NCBI GenBank assembly: GCA_030265505.1
Contig: JAJDGD010000009.1
Coordinates: forward strand, 1-34,244
Length of the DNA stretch: 34,244 bases
Reading direction: 5' to 3'
From: Ruminococcaceae bacterium OttesenSCG-928-O06
GTDB taxonomy: Bacteria; Bacillota; Clostridia; Oscillospirales; Ruminococcaceae
How positions within the stretch are numbered: the first letter of the stretch is position 1; each line of letters opens with the position of its first letter. A model generated the notes under the pieces. The model was not told where the DNA came from, ran no database searches, and saw only the letters and a program-made list of their open reading frames with translations. Both the position numbers and the translations under genes were made by a program. This document shows, in pieces, positions 21,550 through 30,302 of this stretch.

Positions 21550-21782
21550 AAATAGGGGATATGGATTGGAAGGTGGGGAAGGGAAAGGGGCAAAAGGTTA
21601 CCCAGCAAAGCCCAAGCTGGCTAGAATCAATTATTAGGTCAGGGGTGGGGGTATGGAGGTTCAAAGAGAGAGGGGTGTCCCAGAGGAAATTTCAAGGGGT
21701 GAAAGATGAAATGGAGAACGGGGGCTACTCAATATAACAATGATATTGCGATGAAAATCTTATATAGCGTGTAGGTGATAAA

Positions 21783-21817
21783 GGCGGGCGGATTTTATTG
21801 CCTGCCTATTTTTGTAT
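21783..21817 (+). terminator. Terminator downstream of the serine recombinase
   Basis: aggcgggc - ggattttatt - gcctgcct followed by atttttg. Confidence 0.65.
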
Positions 21818-22126
21818 TTACATCACGATAACAAGAATATACGGACTGAAACAATACGGTTGCCGCGCGGCTGGCTCCCTGTTATAAGGGGGTAAATGAA
21901 AAAAAGAGTTGAAAAGAAAAAGCCTAGTCCCCCCCTCCCCCCTCCGGCCAGCCAACGGTTTTCCAAGGTCAAAAACCCAATACCCCAACATCCAGCTAAA
22001 ACCATCACACCCAAAACCCTTCCCAACCAATAGCACCCAGCTAAAAACCACCACACCAGCAAACACCCCAGTTACAGACCCCACCACCAAAGCAACAGAT
22101 ACCCACCTATCATACATACAGAAAGA

Positions 22127-22170
22127 CAACAGCCGGGAGATTGCATCTTCTCGGCTGTTGTTATTTTCTT
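22127..22170 (+). terminator. Rho-independent terminator-like hairpin
   Basis: acaacagccgggaga - ttgca - tcttctcggctgttgt followed by tattttctt. Confidence 0.75.
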
Positions 22171-22276
22171 GTATACATGCATTACCACATAGATTGCGAT
22201 GGGCAGATGACATTGCGCCACGATAAAGCATGATATTGTGTACTTGCCTTAGTGGTTGGCAAGCGGTATACTGTTT

Positions 22277-22511
22277 ATGCAAGGCGCTGAGAAAAAAGAA
22301 AGCGCCCGGCGTAAGGTGCTGGTAACACCTTACGCCCAGTGTAGGTTGGCTAAGAACCGTACACCGACAGATAAACTGTGAGCATCATAATTATACCTTG
22401 CGCCTTGGTTGTTTTCAAGGCGGCGGGGTATTGTTGGTGTATTTACGGCGCTGTGTGTGTGAGGTTTAGCCTTACAGCACAGCGCCGCCGCTTTTTATCA
22501 GCGCCTTGCAT
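22277..22511. repeat. MITE-like or structured-RNA element bounded by 14-bp perfect inverted repeats
   Basis: atgcaaggcgctga 22277-22290 and tcagcgccttgcat 22498-22511; inside, hairpins ggcgtaaggtg/caccttacgcc (22308-22336) and ggcgctgtg/cacagcgcc (~22449-22487) followed by gccgcttttta. Confidence 0.6.
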
Positions 22512-22624
22512 TTATTTGAAAAATAGGCTTGCACTGGGTTCGGGCTTGCGGTACAATGCCCACCCATTAAGGGCGGGCCTGTTTTCATGGCTCGAAAATA
22601 TACTACTAACGTAGCGGAGGAAAC

Positions 22625-23923
22625 ATGATGAAAAAGATTGTAGCAGGTGGCTTGTCGGCACTCTTGATTTGTTTATGTGCGTGTTCAGCGCCGGGGGACT
22701 CGGTTGTAAGTGAACCCCAAGCGTCAAGTGTAAGTCAGTCAAGCAGTATTGCTCATGACGATAGCTCTATGATAGAAGAATCAATCCCGATGTTATCTTT
22801 TGAAACTATGGTGTTGGGGACTACTGGCGACCTTAGTTTTCTTACGAACACAAGCTGGGAAAAACATTTACTAACATCAAGATTCTCATCTACGGTCAGA
22901 TGTCTGGCGCCACATTGCAGAGAGTGTGGTTTGTACAACTACACCTATTATTATATGGCACTGGTTGAAGGTGTTGAGTACGATGAACCAACCCAACATC
23001 GCTCTACAGGTGTAATGGATTCAGACTTTAATATTCTGTTTGAAGCTTCTGAAGAACGAAACTATCAAGGGTGGTCACATGATAATAACTATATCAAGAT
23101 TTCGTCCTATAGAGCGCCAGAAGATGAAAGGGGCTACTATGATTTTGAGGGCAATTATCTGTTTGGGCCAGATGAACTACCAGAAGGTTATGAATACATA
23201 GACATTGAAAGCGATACAATAGAAGCTGGTTCATATAATAGGTATTCCGCTTACGGTTTAACCTATGAACTTATTGAAGACGAAGAGAATCATTCTGTGA
23301 TAACTGTGTTTGCGCCAGATGGAGATACAGAAGTGTATACCGGGCGTGCTGAAATGGACTATCTGACTCCTTATTATGTGCAGTTCCAGTGGGAAGACAA
23401 GCTTGTGAGTTTTGACCTATACGGAAATGCAAGTCTTGACGCAGTTGAAGCGTACGGTTTCCGTTTGGAGCAACAGGGGGATACCTATAAAATCTTCAAT
23501 GCCGATAACATTAAGTTGATGGAACTGGACATGCCCGAATACGGCGTGTATCCGGCATTGGGAGCGGATAAGAAAGGTTTTATCCCTGTGAATGAATCTT
23601 ATGCGCTTGTGTATGTGGCAACTGATGAAGGGAATTACTACACGATATTGGATAACGAGGGAACACTCTATTCGGACTATAAGTACTCAGATATCATTCT
23701 CTTGCCAGATGGGAATTTTATTGGTTTGGCATACTATGATTTTGCAACATTGCGTGAAAATATTGAGCCAAACTATAAGGATTATTTCCTTGAAGTTAGG
23801 GGGCTTACTGAAGTCGAGTTCGATGAAAAGGTCGGTAGGCTAGAGGATAATGAACTGGAAACCATGATGGATTATTGTACGCTGCCTATTGAGTATAATC
23901 ACGTTGCGGTTACGCTCAACTGA
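22625..23923 (+). CDS. Putative secreted lipoprotein
   Basis: Signal peptide with lipobox MMKKIVAGGLSALLICLCAC|SAPGDS; Ser-rich linker; acidic beta-rich body; RBS gcggagg. Confidence 0.85.
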   Translation: MMKKIVAGGLSALLICLCACSAPGDSVVSEPQASSVSQSSSIAHDDSSMIEESIPMLSFETMVLGTTGDLSFLTNTSWEKHLLTSRFSSTVRCLAPHCRECGLYNYTYYYMALVEGVEYDEPTQHRSTGVMDSDFNILFEASEERNYQGWSHDNNYIKISSYRAPEDERGYYDFEGNYLFGPDELPEGYEYIDIESDTIEAGSYNRYSAYGLTYELIEDEENHSVITVFAPDGDTEVYTGRAEMDYLTPYYVQFQWEDKLVSFDLYGNASLDAVEAYGFRLEQQGDTYKIFNADNIKLMELDMPEYGVYPALGADKKGFIPVNESYALVYVATDEGNYYTILDNEGTLYSDYKYSDIILLPDGNFIGLAYYDFATLRENIEPNYKDYFLEVRGLTEVEFDEKVGRLEDNELETMMDYCTLPIEYNHVAVTLN

Positions 23924-23941
23924 AGCAGGCCGATAATATAT

Positions 23942-23976
23942 TGTCAACCGGGTGCCGCAAAAGCCAGCGGTGCCCG
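23942..23976 (+). terminator. Terminator-like hairpin after the lipoprotein gene
   Basis: accgggtgccgc / gcggtgcccggt (G-U pairs allow a 12-bp stem). Confidence 0.5.
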
Positions 23977-24391
23977 GTTGCTTGTATATATAGAAAACTG
24001 CCTGTGGAAGTTGATTTTAGCAATAAATCGGCTCCCACATTCTATGTGGTCAAATTGTTGTCTGGGGTATTCAGAAGCCATGAGCATATCATAAAAGCAA
24101 TATCATTGTAGGCAAAATCAGAGGTTGCCTAGCGGGTTTTTAGGTGCAGCGTGGGGATAAAATAGGTGGTTGCGTCAAGCTATAAAACCGTGGTGGGTTT
24201 GGGTGTGAAAACATGGTTTCAGTTTGCCACAGTGATAATGCGGCGGCGGGTAAGGGCAACACCCTCTTCGACGCTTTGCGTGTGGGCGCATTGCAACTGG
24301 CGGCGGTGTTTGTGATGGGCGGTAGCGGTGTGCCGCTGTATCTGCCCCTTTGGCAAGGGATAGTACAAAATAATTTGATGGGGGCGTTATT

Positions 24392-24814
24392 ATGCCAAAC
24401 TACGTTAACACCGTGCAGCGCATCAACATAGCGAACAGGCCACCGAGGAAGGTTGCCCAGCTGGTGGATATCAGCGGCAAGCAGCCGAGGGTTGTGATGG
24501 TGCATGAGCTTGTGGCGTTTCTGAAAGACAGCCACAGGCTGAATGTGTCGCTGATGAAGGAGATGGAGAAGGCCTATGCGGAATACGTTCGGGATGTGAC
24601 CCCGGCACTGAAAAACAGGGTGATAAAACCGTACCACAATTTCCATACCATCAACTTTCCAAATGGTGGGGCCGTAAGCTTCGACCCGCTCACTACGGGC
24701 GCACCTGTGCAGATGTGCTTGTTTGAGGATAGGGTTTATCGCGCTATGGAGTTGACCCACACCCGGGCGTTGGCATTGCCCCGGCCCGGGCAAGGTGGGC
24801 AACACAGGAAGTAA
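24392..24814 (+). CDS. Hypothetical protein
   Basis: 140 aa MPNYVNTVQRINIANRPPRKVAQLVDISGKQPRVVMVHELVAFLKDSHRLNVSLMKEMEKAYAEYVRD...; followed by a strong terminator; weak RBS. Confidence 0.6.
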   Translation: MPNYVNTVQRINIANRPPRKVAQLVDISGKQPRVVMVHELVAFLKDSHRLNVSLMKEMEKAYAEYVRDVTPALKNRVIKPYHNFHTINFPNGGAVSFDPLTTGAPVQMCLFEDRVYRAMELTHTRALALPRPGQGGQHRK

Positions 24815-24836
24815 AGAAGCATAGGGAGCCGCCGCC

Positions 24837-24877
24837 AATACTCTGCCAGAGGATAGCATTCTGGCAGAGTATTTTTT
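24837..24877 (+). terminator. Rho-independent terminator
   Basis: aatactctgccaga (24837-24850) / tctggcagagtatt (24860-24873), T-run. Confidence 0.9.
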
Positions 24878-25512
24878 TGCGCCGATATGAATATTGTACT
24901 GGTGCCTATAGATAAGACGTAGGATTTGGCTAGTTGAGAAAATCATGGCGCGGAGCGGCGTGCCCAAGTGGTAGGAATTGTGCTGGTTTATCGGATTATG
25001 GGATGGATTTGTGCAGCGTCCCTGTGGCTGGTTCGTGTTTCCGTTGCCAAGGATATGGGGATGGCTGGCAAGAATCAAGCTGGTGGCTGGTGCTTAAAGA
25101 TGGGGGTGAACTCTTTTGGCAGGCACATGCCAACCGGCGGGGGGCTGGTATATTTTTCCATGAAAGAGTTGATTTAGTGGGAAATCGGCTGATTTACGGG
25201 GGCAATAGGATAACTCGAATAGGTTTTGGAGAAGGTTTATGTATCAACTTGTTAAGCACAGGCCAAGTTGCGGCGTATAGGATGAGCTTTCAATATTTAT
25301 GGCGGCGGGGTTGAGATGGAAACAGCCATTAGTCGAAAAGCGGCAGCAGGCAGGCCGCGTGGTTTTGACGAGGATAAAGAATATTATTTAGTAATAATGG
25401 ATTTGGGGGTGTAAATCACACACTTAGAACTGCACAGCCAAGAATGCTGCTTTTATGGATACCCTTCCGGCAACAAGGGGTATCAATCATAATTGCCGAG
25501 AGGAAGAGAACC

Positions 25513-26148
25513 ATGTTATCAGAGGTACAGCAATTTTTGGAGCGGGCTTTTGGTGTGTTGAACAATCACTATTTCCAAGGGCAGCTACCACCTGTGGTGA
25601 TAACCATACAGAGCAGCCCGCGCACCTATGGGCATATCAGCGTACAAAAGGTATGGAAGTCACAGGAGGCCCACTATCACGAAATCAATATCTCGGCGGA
25701 GAATTTGAGCAGGCCTGCCGAAAACGTGCTGGCAACACTCATGCACGAAATGGTGCATCTGTATTGCATGGTGGAGGGTATACAGGACACCTCGAAAAAC
25801 GGAAGGTATCACAACAAGGAATTTCGATTGCAGGCTATGTTGCGTGGTCTGGATATACAGTATGTGAGGTATGTCGGCTATAGCAAAACGGCTCCGACAG
25901 ATGTATTTATTGCTACGCTGAAGCAATACGAATTGATTCGTGAGTTTAACCAGTGCCGTGTAGCGGATATGCCTGTTCCAATCGATGGAGGACAGGGGCA
26001 AGGTAAACAGGGCACCCGAGCCAAGAAGGGTGGCGCGTGGAAATATATGTGCCCTACTGGGTGTGGCACGAGGGTACGCGCAGCAAAAGAGGTCAATGCA
26101 CTGTGCGGCGAATGCGGAAAGCGTATGGTGGAGTATGGCAGTAGTTAG
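25513..26148 (+). CDS. SprT-like zinc metalloprotease-fold protein with C-terminal zinc ribbon
   Basis: MLSEVQQFLERAFGVLNNHYFQGQLPPVVITIQ...ENVLATLMHEMVHLYC (HExxH) ...CPTGCGTRVRAAKEVNALCGECGKRM (CxxC-type ribbon). Confidence 0.88.
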   Translation: MLSEVQQFLERAFGVLNNHYFQGQLPPVVITIQSSPRTYGHISVQKVWKSQEAHYHEINISAENLSRPAENVLATLMHEMVHLYCMVEGIQDTSKNGRYHNKEFRLQAMLRGLDIQYVRYVGYSKTAPTDVFIATLKQYELIREFNQCRVADMPVPIDGGQGQGKQGTRAKKGGAWKYMCPTGCGTRVRAAKEVNALCGECGKRMVEYGSS

Positions 26149-26346
26149 ACGCGGTTCTTGTACACAAAGTAGCGGCGGGTTGTGTGATGGGGGGGACTTG
26201 TGTATACTTAATTAAGGACGATGATATAGTAAATCAAGGAACTGGGATTGCTTGTCCTTGTGTGCGTCAAATGGTTTTTATAAATTTATCGGCGTGTCCG
26301 TTTTTTTGGATATCTTAGTTGGCATACTGTAGGTACAGAAAGGGGT

Positions 26347-27393
26347 ATGATTGTGGCAAATAAACTTGTGCTGTTCACAATAGCATTTGAAAACGCTGAA
26401 GGACATCCTGTGCAATTTCCGATAAAGAACTTCTTTAGACGTTTGGAGACGTCTTATTCAGCTATGGATAAAGCCCAAAGACTCCGTATTCTGTTGCGCC
26501 AAATTGGTGATGAATCCTTTTACCTGTTTAGGTCATATTGGAACGTACCTTCTGACACAAGATTTGCGCTTCCCATTGGAAAGGTTAAGACGCGTAATCT
26601 GCCTGTGGTGGAAGACCCTACTACATTTGAGCCAAAGGCTATTCAAGATAAACTTTTTGTTATTTCACAATTCGTATGTGACTTTACTGAAAAAATTGCT
26701 GCAATTCACTTGCAGAGGGAGTCTCCCTCTGCACAGGATATTGAGGACTACCTTAATACATTTGTTCCAAGAGAGTTGGGCGTAAAGTTGAGATTGAGGC
26801 CAATAATAATCAACAAGGGTGCCGAGCAAGTGCGCAATGCATCGCTTGTTCGTGACATATCTATATCATTGGACTTGGGGCAACCACTTAACTCATTTTA
26901 CAATCAGCAAGTTGCCGAGAATCAACGCACTTCTTTGCCGGAAGCAATTAAGCGACTGGCTAATGCATCGAAGGATGTGAATGGGAGAACCTTCAACATT
27001 CATCTCGGACTAGGCCAATCTGGAAGCCGGAGTGATACTTTAGATTATGACAGTATACTTGCGCTGATTGACCAACTAGACATTGACAGCAATCTGATAA
27101 AGGAGATTGAGGTTCGCTATCGCAACGGCGAGAGGGAACCAATTGATACAGCCAAACTCAAGAATTCGTCTGTACAAGTCTTCCATTGGTTCGGGCGGCA
27201 TGATTCATTGGGGGCAGAGTTTTTACTGCACAATTTCGACGAAGTCATCAATGATCAACGCCGTAACTATCGTAATGCACGAGACACCTATTTTTCTGAA
27301 GAAGAACAATGGAATCAAGATATGGACCTCCATATTGTAACGGAGTTCCAACCAGAGGATTATTATAATGAAACAGAAGAACACGCGAGGTAA
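26347..27393 (+). CDS. Cytosolic sensor-like protein, candidate RexA-like component of a two-gene defense module
   Basis: 348 aa soluble ORF, likely start GTG 26353 (RBS gaaagggg); overlaps the downstream membrane-protein gene by 26 bp. Segment order of predicted beta/alpha motifs resembles lambda RexA as remembered. Confidence 0.8.
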   Translation: MIVANKLVLFTIAFENAEGHPVQFPIKNFFRRLETSYSAMDKAQRLRILLRQIGDESFYLFRSYWNVPSDTRFALPIGKVKTRNLPVVEDPTTFEPKAIQDKLFVISQFVCDFTEKIAAIHLQRESPSAQDIEDYLNTFVPRELGVKLRLRPIIINKGAEQVRNASLVRDISISLDLGQPLNSFYNQQVAENQRTSLPEAIKRLANASKDVNGRTFNIHLGLGQSGSRSDTLDYDSILALIDQLDIDSNLIKEIEVRYRNGEREPIDTAKLKNSSVQVFHWFGRHDSLGAEFLLHNFDEVINDQRRNYRNARDTYFSEEEQWNQDMDLHIVTEFQPEDYYNETEEHAR

Positions 27394-27970
27394 GCGACAA
27401 TCAATTGTTGAAATCTTTTTTACTGAGAAGAAGTTTGAGTTGATTTACGTGCTCCTCATCATTGTGCTCTTTTTTGTATTACTAGCTATTTCAAAGAACA
27501 ATCCCCAAGTGAATTGTCGCCTTAAGCAACTCACATCCTTTTTTAATGCAGACAGGATAGGGCTTTTATGTGGGATGTATTCTACGCTTATAGGGATATA
27601 TTTAGCCATCATCACAATAATTGCCACCTCGTTTCTTGGTATTACAGAAAGTCTATTGAAGCTTCATAAAGATAGGTCATTAATCTATCTAATGGTTTGG
27701 GGTATTCTGGAAAATGTGTTCGCCATATGTATGTGTATTCTAGTTCCAGATACACTACTACTGTACGGTTATTGCATGACAGCCATTTTTGTTTTGATAT
27801 TAATCTCACTGCTACGTTTTGTATTTTTGCTCACTCGTATATTTTTAGCAAATATGGACTCTATGGCACATGCCATAGATGAGAAGAACAGGCAGGAAAG
27901 TGATAACAAAGAGTTCCAAGATAGAATAATAGACTTCATAAATAAAAACCAAAAACCGCCATCACCATAA
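27368..27970 (+). CDS. Four-TM membrane protein, candidate RexB-like effector
   Basis: 200 aa; hydrophobic segments YVLLIIVLFFVLLAI, GMYSTLIGIYLAIITIIATSFL, LIYLMVWGILENVFAICMCILV, YGYCMTAIFVLILISLLRFVFLL; charged C-terminal tail. Confidence 0.85.
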   Translation: MKQKNTRGKRQSIVEIFFTEKKFELIYVLLIIVLFFVLLAISKNNPQVNCRLKQLTSFFNADRIGLLCGMYSTLIGIYLAIITIIATSFLGITESLLKLHKDRSLIYLMVWGILENVFAICMCILVPDTLLLYGYCMTAIFVLILISLLRFVFLLTRIFLANMDSMAHAIDEKNRQESDNKEFQDRIIDFINKNQKPPSP

Positions 27971-28121
27971 TTGAAGATAGCAGTATTGGAATATCGCGTT
28001 GACATTGGGTAGTGCTGATGTATAATGTAATTGCTGATTCTAAGTGTTATAGTGATTGCTCCAATGGTATCTGATGGAACTAACATTTATCTAACACGAG
28101 ATACAAAATAGGTAGAATTAG

Positions 28122-28204
28122 ATGGGAATAAAGAGAACAAAAGAGGACGGGGGATCGGAACAAAAAGGACAAAAAAGATGTAGCCATGACAGAATGGGAA
28201 TAAA
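28122..28204 (+). repeat. Short direct repeats next to attR (candidate integrase arm sites)
   Basis: atgggaataaa at 28122-28132 and 28194-28204; gaacaaaagaggac 28135-28148 and gaacaaaaaggac 28158-28170. Confidence 0.45.
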
Positions 28205-28223
28205 TAGCGTTGATGCGTCAAAC

Positions 28224-28248
28224 AGGTGAAGGACATGATGCTGGAGCA
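28224..28248 (+). repeat. attR core: 25-bp direct repeat with attL
   Basis: aggtgaaggacatgatgctggagca identical to 13022-13046. Confidence 0.92.
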
Positions 28249-28306
28249 AACCTACCACTACGAGGAGCGCGCGCAAGAGCGCATCCAGGAGATGCTGGAA
28301 GTGTAG
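28226..28306 (+). pseudogene. Displaced native 3' end of ntpD (no start codon)
   Basis: Frame reads VKDMMLEQTYHYEERAQERIQEMLEV*, collinear with the C-terminal region of ntpD; upstream in-frame stop at 28211. Confidence 0.92.
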
Positions 28307-28325
28307 GTGCAAAAACCAAAAAAGG

Positions 28326-28358
28326 CGGCGTCCCGATGATTTTGGGGCGCCGTTTTTT
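28326..28358 (+). terminator. Original V-ATPase operon terminator, displaced
   Basis: cggcgtccc (28326-28334) / ggggcgccg (28344-28352) followed by tttttt. Confidence 0.85.
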
Positions 28359-28585
28359 GGCCGCCCCAAAGTGCCCGGCAGGCAGGGGGAATCACTGCGC
28401 CAAAAATCTTGCGCAATTTTGATAAAAACCTGCTATGCTGAAAGGGCCGGGCTGCGCGCCAGATGGGCATGCGCTAGGTAGGCACACCAAATTGCATGGC
28501 TATTTTGCAGGGCGGCCAATGCAAACGCTCGCCCTTTCGCGGCGCGCCCTTCCCCGTAGGCAAAACGATTTTGGAGGACACACCC

Positions 28586-30193
28586 ATGTGGACACGCAGG
28601 CAAATTAAAAAACAGGCACGCGGCACCTTTAAGGGCAACTACCTGCGCATCGCCATTGTGTGCCTGTTGCTGTCCATTTTCGCAGGGGCTTATTCCTCCA
28701 ACTTTTCCGCTGCCAACACGGGCCAGCAGCAGGGTACGCGCATCCGTTTCCAGGGGGCCACCAGCACCGACATTGTGAACCAGTTTGTGGGCAATATCCT
28801 TGAGGCGGAGGATCCTGTGATTCCCCTGCTGGAGCAAAACGGCGCCACGCGCGGCGCCCTGGCGGCCGTGTTCAACAATGTCACGCGTTCCGGCTCTTTC
28901 GCCTTCGGTACGCTCAACGCCCTGAACCAGTTCATTTTTGGCGACAAAATAGCCCCCGGCATCATCATTTTGGTGGGCACGGCCATCATGTTTCTGTACT
29001 GGATGCTGGTGGGGAATATTCTGCGGGTGGGGGAGTGCCGCTTTTTTATGGAAAACCATCTATACCGCGGCACCAAGGTGGATAGAATCCTCTATTTATA
29101 TCGCATTGGGCGTGTGCGCCATGTGGCGCGGGTGATGTTCTTCCGCACGTTCTACATTGTGTTGTGGTACCTTACCATTGTGGGGGGCGTGATAAAAACT
29201 TATTCTTACCGCATGGTGCCCTACATCCTGGCAGAGGACCCCGAGATTCCCCAGCGGGAGGCGTTCCGGCAGTCGGCCAGGATGATGAAGGGCCACAAGT
29301 GGAAGGCCTTTGTGCTGGACCTTTCCTTTATAGGCTGGAGCTTGGTGAGCGTGCTTACCCTGGGGCTGGCGTCCTATGTGTTTGTGAACCCCTACCGCAC
29401 CGCCGTGAACACGGAACTGTATTTCCGGCTGCGGGAGAATATGGCCGCAGAGCCCGGCTACCTGTACGACCCCTGGCTGGACGCACCGCCCGAATACTAC
29501 ACAGACGACGAATACCCGATGGATTTGTTCCCCGTGCCCTTTGCAGACAACTGGGCGTGGCTGGCCGCCAGCCACGATGTAAAGTACTCATTTTCTAACC
29601 TGGTGCTGATATTTTTCACCTTCTGTATGGGGGGCTGGCTGTGGGAGGTGTTTGTGGAGCTTGCCAGCTTTGGCGACTTTGTGAACCGCGGCACCCTGTA
29701 CGGGCCCTGGCTGCCCATTTACGGGGTAGGTGGGGTGCTCATCATCCTGCTGTTCCGCCGGTGGGCATCCCGCCCGGTGCTTACCTTTGGGCTGATTGTG
29801 GCCATGTGTGCCGCGCTGGAGTATTTTACCAGCTGGGTGCTGGAGAAAATTACCGGGGCCGCCTGGTGGGACTATAGCGGATACTTTTTGAACCTGAACG
29901 GGCGCATTTGCCTGGAAGGGCTGCTGGTGTTTGGCATTGCCGGGTGCCTGGGCATATACTTTTTTGGCCCGGCACTGAACAACCTGTACAGCAAGGTGCC
30001 CAAAAAATTGAAGTTTGGGTTGTGCGCAGTGCTGCTAACACTATTTGCCGCCGACGCCGCGTTTTCTCTGCTGGTGAAGCCCAACACGGCGGCGGCCGTG
30101 CCCGCACCGGGCAGCGCCGCAGCTTCGGGTGTCTCCTCCGGGTCCTCCGCCCCGCAGCACCCCGCACGGGCACAGTGGCCCGCCAAGCCTTGA
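28586..30193 (+). CDS. DUF975-family membrane protein fused to a CmpB-like (PF06541-type) domain
   Basis: MWTRRQIKKQARGTFKGNYLRIAIVCLLLS... (DUF975 N-term) and C-terminal FFTFCMGGWLWEVFVELASFGDFVNRGTLYGPWLPIYGVGGVLIILLFRR. Confidence 0.82.
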   Translation: MWTRRQIKKQARGTFKGNYLRIAIVCLLLSIFAGAYSSNFSAANTGQQQGTRIRFQGATSTDIVNQFVGNILEAEDPVIPLLEQNGATRGALAAVFNNVTRSGSFAFGTLNALNQFIFGDKIAPGIIILVGTAIMFLYWMLVGNILRVGECRFFMENHLYRGTKVDRILYLYRIGRVRHVARVMFFRTFYIVLWYLTIVGGVIKTYSYRMVPYILAEDPEIPQREAFRQSARMMKGHKWKAFVLDLSFIGWSLVSVLTLGLASYVFVNPYRTAVNTELYFRLRENMAAEPGYLYDPWLDAPPEYYTDDEYPMDLFPVPFADNWAWLAASHDVKYSFSNLVLIFFTFCMGGWLWEVFVELASFGDFVNRGTLYGPWLPIYGVGGVLIILLFRRWASRPVLTFGLIVAMCAALEYFTSWVLEKITGAAWWDYSGYFLNLNGRICLEGLLVFGIAGCLGIYFFGPALNNLYSKVPKKLKFGLCAVLLTLFAADAAFSLLVKPNTAAAVPAPGSAAASGVSSGSSAPQHPARAQWPAKP

Positions 30194-30213
30194 GGGGGTA
30201 AAACGTGAAATAT

Positions 30214-30260
30214 AAGGCATCTGCCACCTTGCAATCAATCGCAAATGTGGCAGATGCCTT
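30214..30260. repeat. 14-bp perfect inverted repeat
   Basis: aaggcatctgccac (30214-30227) / gtggcagatgcctt (30247-30260). Confidence 0.85.
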
Positions 30261-30302
30261 CACATTGCTGGCCCGCAAAGCCCGGGGAGGTATAGAAATA
30301 AA

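Larger units (their letters stand above)
13022..28248. mobile_element. Integrative element inserted in the 3' end of ntpD
   Basis: 25-bp direct repeats at both ends, tyrosine integrase and xis-like gene inside, lower GC than the flanks, displaced ntpD 3' end at the right junction. Confidence 0.92.

Noticed and set aside
21560-21600. G-quadruplex in ggtggggaagggaaagggg
   Set aside because: Only three adjacent runs of at least three G with short loops; the fourth is too distant for a canonical motif.
21818-22282. Minus-strand 154-aa hydrophobic ORF
   Set aside because: Composition follows the strand skew (Gly/Val/Trp-rich from GT-rich DNA); no convincing RBS or domain.
24934-25314. 126-aa ORF between terminator and sprT-like gene
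   Set aside because: No RBS, odd Trp/Gly/Cys composition, no recognisable domain; probably non-coding.
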